The position numbers and the translations under genes were made by a program. Shown here in pieces: positions 1 to 7,021 of a stretch of DNA of 56,990 nucleotides. The DNA is from Caballeronia glebae. Lineage in GTDB: Bacteria; Pseudomonadota; Gammaproteobacteria; Burkholderiales; Burkholderiaceae. The notes beneath the pieces were generated by a model. That model did no database searches. It was not told where the DNA came from and saw only the letters and a list, made by a program, of their open reading frames with translations. Where the stretch lies: positions 1-56,990 of the forward strand of contig NZ_FCOJ02000048.1 in the NCBI RefSeq assembly GCF_001545035.1, read 5' to 3'. The number at the start of each line of letters is the position of its first letter. The stretch's first letter is position 1.

Positions 1-1821
1 CTCATCGGCATGTACACGCGGCTCGCGGCGAGCGCGCGCGTGCGGCTCGGCGAAGGCGTCGTGGCGGTGCGCAGCGCGGGCGCCGGCCAGCCGCAGATTC
101 GCGCGACGCCCTACGCCGACGCCTCCGAATTCGTGCGCGACCTGCACGTGCTGATCGATTCGCTCGCGGAACATCACGGCGCGTCGATGTCGATCCTGCG
201 TCTGTCGCCGCTCGCGCGCGCCGCCGAAGTGTTCGGCTTTCATCTCGCGAGTATCGATCTGCGGCAAAGCTCGGATATTCACGAAGCCGTCGTCGGCGAA
301 CTGCTTGCGCGCGCGGGCGTGGTGGCGGATTACACCTCGCTTTCCGAAGAGCAAAAGCGCGAAGTGCTGCTGAAGGAACTCGCGCAGCCGCGTCCGCTGC
401 GTCTTCCTTACGCGCAATATTCCGATCTCGCGAAGAGCGAACTCGGCGTGCTCGAAGCGGCGCGCGAGACGCGTCAGAAATTCGGCGCGCGCGCGGTGCG
501 CAACTACATCATCTCGCACACGGAAACCGTCAGCGACTTGCTGGAAGTCATGTTGCTGCAGAAGGAAACCGGCGTGCTGCAAGGCTACCTCGGCGCGAAG
601 GACGATTCCCCGCGCGACGGCCTGATGGTCATTCCGCTCTTCGAGACCATCGCCGACTTGCGCAACGCGCCCGTCATCATGGGCGAGTTCTTCGCGCTGC
701 CGGGCATCGACAAGCTGATCGAGAATCAGGGCAACGAGCAGGAAGTCATGCTCGGCTATTCGGACAGCAACAAGGACGGCGGTTTCCTCACGTCGAACTG
801 GGAGCTGTATCGCGCGGAAGTGGCGCTGGTCGGGCTCTTCAAGGAACACGGCACAACGCTGCGTCTGTTCCACGGTCGCGGCGGCACGGTCGGACGCGGC
901 GGCGGCCCGACCTATCAGGCGATTCTGTCGCAGCCGCCCGGCACCGTCGATGGGCAGATTCGCCTGACCGAGCAAGGCGAAGTGATCGCGAGCAAGTTCG
1001 GCAATCCGGAGATCGGGCGGCGCAATCTGGAAACGGTCGTCGCCGCGACGCTCGAAGCATCGCTCTTGCCGCACGAGAACGCGCCCGCGCAACTGCCGCA
1101 ATTCGAAGCGACGATGCAGACGCTGTCCGATTCCGCGATGGCCGCGTACCGCGCGCTCGTGTACGAGACGCCCGGTTTCACCGACTACTTTTTCCTGTCG
1201 ACGCCGATTTCGGAGATCGCGGAACTGAACATCGGCAGCCGGCCGGCGTCGCGCAAGCTGCAAGACCCGAAGCAGCGCAAGATCGAAGACCTGCGCGCGA
1301 TTCCGTGGGGCTTTTCGTGGGGCCAGTGCCGTCTGCTGCTCACGGGCTGGTACGGGTTCGGCAGCGCGGTGACGGCGTATCTCGACCGCGCCGGTTCCGA
1401 CGATGAACGCGCGAAGCGGCTCGCGACGCTGCGCAAGATGCACAAGACGTGGCCGTTCTTCAAGAACCTGCTGTCGAACATGGACATGGTGCTCGCGAAG
1501 ACCGATCTCGCGGTGGCGTCCCGTTATGCGCAACTCGTCACCGACAAGAAGCTGCGCAAGACCGTGTTCGACAAGATCGTCGCGGAGCACGAGCGCACCT
1601 CGAACGTGCTCGCCGAGATCACGGGAAAAGGCGATCGTCTCGCGGACAACCCGTTGCTCGCGCGCTCGATCAAGAACCGCTTCCCGTATCTCGATCCGCT
1701 CAACCACTTGCAGGTGGAACTGCTCAAGCGTCACCGCGCGGGCGACCAGAACGTGCGTTTGCGGCGCGGGATTCACCTGACGATCAACGGGATTGCGGCG
1801 GGATTGCGCAATACCGGTTGA
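1..1821 (+). CDS. ppc: Phosphoenolpyruvate carboxylase, C-terminal part (5' end outside window)
   Basis: The enzyme adds bicarbonate to phosphoenolpyruvate to make oxaloacetate, the main anaplerotic reaction in the cytoplasm. The reading frame is open from base 1, so the gene starts upstream; 606 residues are visible, roughly the last two thirds of a typical 880-1000 residue enzyme. Seen directly: the glycine-rich catalytic loop FHGRGGTVGRGGGP near visible residue 290, the GYSDSNKDGG segment near 252-261, the LTEQGEVI stretch, and the family-typical end in ...GLRNTG. A strong hairpin terminator follows the stop codon. The assignment is secure; only the start is missing. Confidence 0.97.
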   Translation, partial: LIGMYTRLAASARVRLGEGVVAVRSAGAGQPQIRATPYADASEFVRDLHVLIDSLAEHHGASMSILRLSPLARAAEVFGFHLASIDLRQSSDIHEAVVGELLARAGVVADYTSLSEEQKREVLLKELAQPRPLRLPYAQYSDLAKSELGVLEAARETRQKFGARAVRNYIISHTETVSDLLEVMLLQKETGVLQGYLGAKDDSPRDGLMVIPLFETIADLRNAPVIMGEFFALPGIDKLIENQGNEQEVMLGYSDSNKDGGFLTSNWELYRAEVALVGLFKEHGTTLRLFHGRGGTVGRGGGPTYQAILSQPPGTVDGQIRLTEQGEVIASKFGNPEIGRRNLETVVAATLEASLLPHENAPAQLPQFEATMQTLSDSAMAAYRALVYETPGFTDYFFLSTPISEIAELNIGSRPASRKLQDPKQRKIEDLRAIPWGFSWGQCRLLLTGWYGFGSAVTAYLDRAGSDDERAKRLATLRKMHKTWPFFKNLLSNMDMVLAKTDLAVASRYAQLVTDKKLRKTVFDKIVAEHERTSNVLAEITGKGDRLADNPLLARSIKNRFPYLDPLNHLQVELLKRHRAGDQNVRLRRGIHLTINGIAAGLRNTG

Positions 1822-1827
1822 GGCCGG

Positions 1828-1868
1828 ACGGCGTCGCGCTTTTTCCGGCGCGACGCCGTTTTCCTTTT
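1828..1868 (+). terminator. Intrinsic terminator of ppc
   Basis: Perfect 12-bp stem ACGGCGTCGCGC (1828-1839) with GCGCGACGCCGT (1848-1859), an 8-nt loop, then a T-rich tail (TTTCCTTTT). It begins 7 bases after the ppc stop and separates ppc from the convergent methyltransferase gene, whose stop codon lies in the tail. Confidence 0.85.
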
Positions 1869-2631
1869 AGTCCCTTCGTTTCGCCTCGATCATCATCGCG
1901 TCGAGTTCGAACGAGCCATCCTCCTTCACGCCGAAGTACTGGCGCACTTCATCGGGCGCGCTCTTCCACATTGATCTGATCGCCGTGACGCGCTCGGGCG
2001 GCGTGCGCATGCGCGTTACCCACGATTCGAATTCCAGCGGAATGCGCCAGCGTTGCGCGATGTGCGCGTCGAAGCCGGCGGCGTCGAGCATCGCGATCCA
2101 TTCGTCGGCGCGATAGTCGCGGATGTGCGACGCATCGCGCAGGATTTCAATGGCCTGAATGTGCGTGTCGTAGAGCGGATCGTCGATACCCGCGATATCG
2201 ATGAATTTCAGCCGGCCGCCCGGTTTCAGCACGCGACGCACTTCGGAAAGCGCCGCCGGCACGTCGCGCCAGTGATGCGCGCTCATGCGGCTCATCGCCC
2301 AGTCGAAGCTGGCGTCGGCGAACGGCAGCGCTTCGGCCGCGCCCTGCTGCGTGCGGATCGTCGTCAGGCCGCGCTCCTTCGCGGCCGCCTCGACTGTCGC
2401 GAGCATCTGCGGCGCGATGTCGTACGCCACCACCTCGCGCACGTGCGGCGCGATCGCAAAACTCGCGTGACCCGCGCCGCAACCCATGTCCAGCACGGTC
2501 GCGTTGCCGCACGTGGCCGCGAAAGTCGCGCTGAGATTCTGCAGATCCGCGCCGCTCGCGTGGACGGCGCTCGTGAGATAGGCGGCAGCGGTGCTGCCGA
2601 ACGCGTCTGCGACCTGGTCGTGGTGTTTCAT
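1867..2631 (-). CDS. Class I SAM-dependent methyltransferase (UbiE/Methyltransf_11 type)
   Basis: A 254-residue cytoplasmic methyltransferase of unknown substrate. Motif I, VLDMGCGAGH (about residues 46-55), is the S-adenosylmethionine-binding loop. It is followed by an acidic motif II (VAYDIAPQML) and the ALPFADASFDWAMSR segment typical of the UbiE-like family. The ATG at 2631 is chosen because GGAG lies 6 bases upstream; a longer in-frame start at 2697 has no ribosome site and would lie inside the operator. It is transcribed divergently from the XRE regulator at 2737, so it is probably that regulator's target. The name ubiE is not justified, because this gene is not in a ubiquinone context. 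Confidence 0.85.
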   Translation of the reverse strand: MKHHDQVADAFGSTAAAYLTSAVHASGADLQNLSATFAATCGNATVLDMGCGAGHASFAIAPHVREVVAYDIAPQMLATVEAAAKERGLTTIRTQQGAAEALPFADASFDWAMSRMSAHHWRDVPAALSEVRRVLKPGGRLKFIDIAGIDDPLYDTHIQAIEILRDASHIRDYRADEWIAMLDAAGFDAHIAQRWRIPLEFESWVTRMRTPPERVTAIRSMWKSAPDEVRQYFGVKEDGSFELDAMMIEAKRRD

Positions 2632-2664
2632 TACGGTCTCCGCTTGGGTGTGGGGAAGTCTGTT

Positions 2665-2713
2665 CAGTACAATAAAGCCCGCCTTGTACCAGTACAAGTT
2701 ATGTAGTTATTCT
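2665..2713. promoter_or_regulatory. Overlapping divergent promoters sharing a 16-bp palindromic operator
   Basis: CTTGTACCAGTACAAG at 2683-2698 has perfect 7-bp arms around CA. On the minus strand TTGTAC (2697-2692), a 17-bp spacer and TATTGT (2674-2669) form a good sigma-70 promoter for the methyltransferase. On the plus strand TTGTAC (2684-2689), 18 bp and TATTCT (2708-2713) could serve the regulator. The half-site CAGTACAA recurs at 2665-2672, 25 bp from its copy in the palindrome. Both -35 boxes sit inside the palindrome, so one bound dimer could block both promoters. Binding by the XRE protein is inferred. Confidence 0.65.
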
Positions 2714-2736
2714 GGTATGCACACCACCTGCCACGC

Positions 2737-3543
2737 ATGAACCCCGCCGACAAGAACGAATCCCTCGCCGAAACGCCCGCGCACGCGCTCGGCGAGTTCA
2801 TCCGCGCGCACCGCGAACGGCTTTCGCCGCAGGCCGTCGGCCTCGCGCCCGGTCCGCGGCGGCGCACGCCCGGGCTGCGCCGCGAGGAAGTCGCGCAACT
2901 GTGCGGCGTGAGTCCGACCTGGTACACGTGGATCGAGCAAGGCCGCCCCGTATCCGCTTCCGCGGATGCCCTCGCGCGCATCGCCGTCGCGCTGCAATTG
3001 TCGCGCGCCGAGCGCGCCTATCTCTTCGAACTCGCCGCCCAGCGCGATCCCTCCGAACCGGACCCCGCATCGCAAGACGCGCCCGCCGCGTTGCTCCAGA
3101 CCGTCGGGCTCATCGGCGCGCCCGCCTACGTGCTCGATCGCCAGTGGAACGCGCTGCGCTGGAACGAGCACGCGTCGGCGTTGTTCGTCGGCTGGCTCGA
3201 TGGCGCGCATGACCGCAATCTGCTCACTTACACGTTCACGTCGCCGGCCGCGCGCGAGTTGATCGTCGACTGGGAAACGCGCGCGCGGCGTCTCGCGGCC
3301 GAATTCCGCGCCGATTCGATCCGTCATCTGAACGACGCGCCGACCCGCGCGCTCATCGACGATCTGAGCGCCGCGAGCGATGCCTTCGCGCGCTACTGGG
3401 CGTCGCAGGACGTGTTCGAGCGCGAAGGCGGCGAGCGCGCGTTCAATCATCCGGCGCGCGGGCGCGTCGTGTTCAATCAGATCACGTTCAAGCCCGCGCA
3501 TCGGGAGGATTTGAAGCTCGTCATCCTCGTCGGGAACGAATGA
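2737..3543 (+). CDS. XRE-family regulator with MmyB-like ligand-binding domain
   Basis: A 268-residue transcription factor. Residues about 15-85 form a helix-turn-helix of the XRE type, with the family hallmark RRRTPGLRREEVAQLCGVS and WYTWIEQGR. Residues about 100-265 match the MmyB-like PAS-related ligand-binding domain (for example PAYVLDRQWNALRWN near the start of that domain). Members in actinobacteria bind fatty-acyl or other small ligands; the ligand here is unknown. The gene is divergent from a methyltransferase with a palindrome between them, which suggests autoregulation plus control of that neighbour. No strong ribosome site is visible before the ATG. Confidence 0.88.
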   Translation: MNPADKNESLAETPAHALGEFIRAHRERLSPQAVGLAPGPRRRTPGLRREEVAQLCGVSPTWYTWIEQGRPVSASADALARIAVALQLSRAERAYLFELAAQRDPSEPDPASQDAPAALLQTVGLIGAPAYVLDRQWNALRWNEHASALFVGWLDGAHDRNLLTYTFTSPAARELIVDWETRARRLAAEFRADSIRHLNDAPTRALIDDLSAASDAFARYWASQDVFEREGGERAFNHPARGRVVFNQITFKPAHREDLKLVILVGNE

Positions 3544-3552
3544 CACAACTGT

Positions 3553-3558
3553 TAAAAT
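3553..3558 (+). promoter_or_regulatory. Candidate -10 box of argH
   Basis: TAAAAT followed by CG, about 50 bases upstream of the argH start. No good -35 hexamer is visible at 16-18 bp. The same TAAAAT element recurs upstream of metG, DUF3460/scpA, the zapB-like gene and dcd in this window. Confidence 0.5.
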
Positions 3559-3609
3559 CGTAGACTTCCGGCTTGAGAAAAGCCGCCTCAACCGCCACTG
3601 CACATCACC

Positions 3610-5013
3610 ATGACGTCCCAACTCCACAAAAAAGGCGAAGCCTGGTCGGCTCGCTTCTCCGAGCCGATGTCGGAACTCGTCAAGCGCTACACGTCGTCGG
3701 TGTTCTTCGACAACCGGCTCGCGCTCGTCGACATTCAAGGCTCGCTCGCGCACGCATCGATGCTCGCGGCGCAGAAGATCATCGGCGCCGACGATCTCGC
3801 CGCCATCGAGCGCGGCATGGCGCAGATCAAGGGCGAAATCGAGCGCGGCGAGTTCGAGTGGAAGCTGGATCTGGAAGACGTGCATCTGAACATCGAGGCG
3901 CGCCTGACCGCGTTGATCGGCGATGCCGGCAAGCGCCTGCACACCGGCCGCTCGCGCAACGATCAGGTCGCGACCGACATTCGCCTGTGGCTGCGCGGCG
4001 AAATCGACCGGATCGGCGATCTGCTGAAGGATTTGCGCGTCGCGCTCATCGACATGGCGGAGAAGCACGCCGGCACCATCATGCCGGGCTTCACGCACTT
4101 GCAGGTGGCGCAGCCGGTCACGTTCGGCCATCACCTTCTGGCCTATGTCGAAATGTTCTCGCGCGACGCCGAACGCATGCGCGATCTGCGTCGGCGCGTG
4201 AACCGCCTGCCGCTGGGCGCGGCGGCGCTCGCCGGCACGAGCTACCCGATCGACCGTCACGCGGTCGCGAAAACGCTCGGCTTCGACGGCATCTGCGCGA
4301 ATTCGCTCGACGCGGTGTCGGACCGCGACTTCGCGATCGAATTCACGGCGGCGGCCGCGCTCGTCATGACGCACGTGTCGCGCTTCTCCGAGGAACTCGT
4401 GCTGTGGATGAGCCCGCGCGTCGGCTTCATCGATCTGGCGGACCGTTTCTGCACGGGTTCGTCGATCATGCCGCAGAAGAAGAACCCCGACGTGCCCGAA
4501 CTCGCGCGCGGCAAGACCGGGCGCGTGAACGGCCACCTGATGGCGCTTCTCACGCTGATGAAAGGCCAGCCGCTCGCGTACAACAAGGACAATCAGGAAG
4601 ACAAGGAGCCGCTGTTCGATACCGTCGATACCGTCGCGGACACGCTGCGCATTTTCGCGGAAATGGCGGCGGGCATCACCGTGAAACCGGACGCGATGCG
4701 CGCCGCGGCGCTGCAAGGTTTTGCGACCGCAACCGATCTCGCGGACTATCTCGTGAAGCGCGGCCTGCCCTTTCGCGACGCGCACGAAGCGGTCGCGCAC
4801 GCGGTGCGCATCTGCGACGATCGCGGCTGCGATATCGCGGACCTGTCGCTCGACGCGATGCGCATCGAACTGCCGAACGTCGCGCATCTGATCGGCGAGG
4901 ACGTGTTCGAGTATCTGACGCTCGAAGGCTCGGTCGCGAGCCGCAATCATCCGGGCGGCACCGCGCCGGATCAGGTGCGCGCGGCGGCGCAGGCGGCCCG
5001 CGCGGCGCTTTGA
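3610..5013 (+). CDS. argH: Argininosuccinate lyase
   Basis: This enzyme splits argininosuccinate into arginine and fumarate, the last step of arginine synthesis. The 467 residues match the usual length of about 460. The fumarase/aspartase superfamily signature GSSIMPQKKNPD lies at about residues 283-294 and contains the flexible-loop serine. HTGRSRNDQVATD near residue 113 and TSYPIDRH are also typical. The gene stands alone between its own -10 box and a terminator, 66 bases after the XRE gene. No clear Shine-Dalgarno sequence precedes the ATG. Confidence 0.97.
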   Translation: MTSQLHKKGEAWSARFSEPMSELVKRYTSSVFFDNRLALVDIQGSLAHASMLAAQKIIGADDLAAIERGMAQIKGEIERGEFEWKLDLEDVHLNIEARLTALIGDAGKRLHTGRSRNDQVATDIRLWLRGEIDRIGDLLKDLRVALIDMAEKHAGTIMPGFTHLQVAQPVTFGHHLLAYVEMFSRDAERMRDLRRRVNRLPLGAAALAGTSYPIDRHAVAKTLGFDGICANSLDAVSDRDFAIEFTAAAALVMTHVSRFSEELVLWMSPRVGFIDLADRFCTGSSIMPQKKNPDVPELARGKTGRVNGHLMALLTLMKGQPLAYNKDNQEDKEPLFDTVDTVADTLRIFAEMAAGITVKPDAMRAAALQGFATATDLADYLVKRGLPFRDAHEAVAHAVRICDDRGCDIADLSLDAMRIELPNVAHLIGEDVFEYLTLEGSVASRNHPGGTAPDQVRAAAQAARAAL

Positions 5014-5039
5014 TCGCAATGCCTGGCTGCTGATCCCCG

Positions 5040-5066
5040 AAGGCCGTTCGTAAGAGCGGCCTTTTT
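5040..5066 (+). terminator. Intrinsic terminator of argH
   Basis: AAGGCCG (5040-5046) pairs with CGGCCTT (5057-5063) around a 10-nt loop, running into TTTTT. It starts 27 bases after the argH stop. Confidence 0.85.
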
Positions 5067-5150
5067 CGTTTCTGGACGCGATGCGCGGCATTTTCGAGAT
5101 AATCGCAAATTGCTCGCGCATTAATCGCGCATTCATCGACAAGCTCGCAA

Positions 5151-6080
5151 ATGATCATTCGCCCCAAGCTCAACTGGTTCCGGCTGCTGTTCGTGTGGCG
5201 CGGCTCCGTGCTGCCGCAACTGCTGCCGCGCCTCGGGCTGATCTTCCTGCTGTCGGTCGCGGCGATTTTCATGCACGACCACATGCGCCACTATCCGATT
5301 GGGCTCGGCACGCCGCCGTTTGCGCTCGTCGGCATCGCGCTGGCGGTGTTTCTCGGCTTTCGCAATGGCGCGAGTTACGAGCGCTGGTGGGAAGGCCGCA
5401 GGCTGTGGGGCGCGCTGCTCAATACTTCGCGCGCGCTGGCGCAGCAGGTGCTGTCGTTGCCGGAGAAGCCCGACCGCGCGCAGTCGCGACGCCTTCTCGC
5501 CGCGCTGGGCGGACTGTCTCACGCGTTGAGGCATCAATTGCGCGGCACCGATGCGCTCGCCGATCTCGCGCCCCGCCTGCCACCCGAGCTGCACGCGCGC
5601 GTGGCCGCCGCGCAGTTTCGACCCGCGCTGATTCTGGTCTGGCTCGGCGAATGGGTTGCCGAGCGCAAACGCGAAGGTGTGCTCGACGGCTATGCGGTGC
5701 TCGCGATTCAGCACAATCTGAACGCGCTTTCGGACGTGATCGGCGGATGCGAGCGCATCGCGTCGACGCCGCTGCCCTTCTCATACTCGGTGATGATTCA
5801 CCGCACGATCTACCTCTTCTGCGTGATGCTGCCGTTCGGACTCGTCGATGGCGCCGGTCTGCTCACGCCGCTTTTCGCGCTGCTCGTCGCATATGCATTC
5901 ATGGCGCTGGAGGCGATCGCCGCGCAGATCGAAGATCCATTCGGTCTCGAAGAGAACGATCTCGCGCTGAACGCGATGTGCGACACGATCGAAGCCGCGC
6001 TGCACGACATGGCGGCCGATCCCGAATTTCCGATGCCGCCGCGGCCCGTCACGTCTTCACGCGAATTCATCCTCGACTGA
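5151..6080 (+). CDS. Bestrophin-family (UPF0187, YneE-like) membrane protein
   Basis: A 309-residue inner-membrane protein of the bacterial bestrophin family; characterised relatives form pentameric ion channels. Hydrophobic segments lie at about residues 24-43, 57-72, 210-230 and 235-255. The conserved FRNGASYERWWEGRRLWG follows the second segment, and the C-terminal cytoplasmic part carries the acidic cluster DPFGLEENDLAL typical of the family. The transported ion is unknown. The ATG at 5151 gives the usual length and N-terminus (MIIRPKLNWFRLLF), although no strong ribosome site precedes it. Confidence 0.88.
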   Translation: MIIRPKLNWFRLLFVWRGSVLPQLLPRLGLIFLLSVAAIFMHDHMRHYPIGLGTPPFALVGIALAVFLGFRNGASYERWWEGRRLWGALLNTSRALAQQVLSLPEKPDRAQSRRLLAALGGLSHALRHQLRGTDALADLAPRLPPELHARVAAAQFRPALILVWLGEWVAERKREGVLDGYAVLAIQHNLNALSDVIGGCERIASTPLPFSYSVMIHRTIYLFCVMLPFGLVDGAGLLTPLFALLVAYAFMALEAIAAQIEDPFGLEENDLALNAMCDTIEAALHDMAADPEFPMPPRPVTSSREFILD

Positions 6081-6094
6081 TTTCTATCGATTAT

Positions 6095-6113
6095 TTGCCT
6101 TCAGCAAAGGCAA
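6095..6113 (+). terminator. Weak hairpin after the bestrophin gene
   Basis: TTGCCTT (6095-6101) and AAGGCAA (6107-6113) form a 7-bp stem 15 bases after the stop. The T tail is poor (TTCCG), so termination is uncertain. Confidence 0.35.
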
Positions 6114-6189
6114 TTCCGTCGAATCGTTCTTTCGTAAAACGACACAGTCAGTTTCGGGACAGCGGGTGCTGCGCGCATACGACATCGTT

Positions 6190-6215
6190 CATAATCGTGC
6201 GCAGTCATCAAGGAG
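6190..6215 (+). promoter_or_regulatory. Candidate -10 and ribosome binding site of gstA
   Basis: CATAAT (6190-6195) is a possible -10 box. AAGGAG (6210-6215) is a strong Shine-Dalgarno sequence with an 8-base spacer to the TTG at 6224, and it decides that start. Confidence 0.6.
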
Positions 6216-6223
6216 AAATTGTT

Positions 6224-6829
6224 TTGAAACTGTTCTACAAGGCAGGCGCCTGTTCCCTCGCTTCGCACATCGCTCTCGAAGAATCCGGACTCCCTTACGA
6301 AATCGAAGCCGTCGATCTCAAGACCAAGCTCACCGCGAGCGGCGCGGATTTCACCAAGATCAACGCGAAGGGCTACGTGCCCGCGCTTCTGCTCGACGGC
6401 GGCGAACTGCTGACCGAAGGCCCCGCGATCATGCAATACATCGCCGATCAGGTTCCGGCGAAGCATCTCGCACCGCTCAACGACGCGATGGCGCGCTATC
6501 GCCTGCAAGGCTGGCTCACGTTCATCGGCACGGAATTGCACAAGAACTTCTCGCCGTTCTTCAACCCGGCCGCGAGCAGCGACTGGAAAGCCGCGGCGAT
6601 GGCCAACCTCGAACGCCGTCTCGCTTACGTCGCGCAGCAGGTCGACGACAAGCAGTTCCTGCTCGGCAACGAGTTCAGCATCGGCGATGCGTATCTCTTC
6701 ACCGTGCTCGGCTGGGCCACGCATATCGATCTCGATCTCGGCAAGTGGCCGGCGCTTGTCGCGTATCAGGAGCGTGTCGGTGCACGTCCGGGCGTGCGGG
6801 CCGCGCTCAAGGCCGAAGGCCTGATCTGA
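6224..6829 (+). CDS. gstA: Glutathione S-transferase, GstA (beta class), TTG start
   Basis: A cytoplasmic glutathione S-transferase of 201 residues, the same length as E. coli GstA. The beta-class pattern is clear: MKLFYKAGACSLASH with the conserved Cys10, the glutathione-binding TEGPAIMQYIAD segment, TELHK with the expected histidine near residue 106, and FSIGDAYLFTVLGW in the all-helical C-terminal domain. No ATG fits. The start must be the TTG at 6224, which follows AAGGAG and gives exactly the family N-terminus. An open frame running upstream through the bestrophin gene is a shadow, not a fusion. Confidence 0.94.
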   Translation: MKLFYKAGACSLASHIALEESGLPYEIEAVDLKTKLTASGADFTKINAKGYVPALLLDGGELLTEGPAIMQYIADQVPAKHLAPLNDAMARYRLQGWLTFIGTELHKNFSPFFNPAASSDWKAAAMANLERRLAYVAQQVDDKQFLLGNEFSIGDAYLFTVLGWATHIDLDLGKWPALVAYQERVGARPGVRAALKAEGLI

Positions 6830-6873
6830 GGCTACGAGGTCCCGGACCAGGCCGCGCGGCGCACGTGCGGTCG

Positions 6874-6900
6874 AAGCATCCTGCCATCCACAGGATGCTT
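6874..6900 (+). terminator. Hairpin after gstA
   Basis: Perfect 10-bp stem AAGCATCCTG (6874-6883) with CAGGATGCTT (6891-6900), loop CCATCCA, 44 bases after the gstA stop. Its tail is GCATTTAG, so it is a moderate terminator candidate. Confidence 0.5.
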
Positions 6901-6935
6901 GCATTTAGCAAAGCAAGCTCCAACAGCGGGATAGT

Positions 6936-6966
6936 CGGGCATCCGTAATAAGTCCGGCGATGCCCG
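6936..6966. terminator. Second hairpin between gstA and the decarboxylase gene
   Basis: CGGGCATC (6936-6943) pairs perfectly with GATGCCCG (6959-6966), followed on the plus strand by TCTTTC. A 12-bp palindrome AACCGCGCGGTT (6973-6984) follows. These structures separate two convergent genes; which strand they terminate is unclear. Confidence 0.4.
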
Positions 6967-7021
6967 TCTTTCAACCGCGCGGTTTTCTCTCGAATCGCGT
7001 TCCGATCGCCAGCGCCGCGGC

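Noticed and set aside
2707..5142. An 811-codon open frame on the minus strand spanning the XRE gene and argH
   Set aside because: Arg-rich antisense shadow crossing two well-identified genes and their terminator and promoter; no conserved motif or ribosome site.
5081..6829. Apparent 582-residue protein fusing an unknown N-terminus to glutathione S-transferase
   Set aside because: The N-terminal part is an out-of-frame reading of the bestrophin gene. The real GST begins at TTG 6224 after a strong ribosome site.
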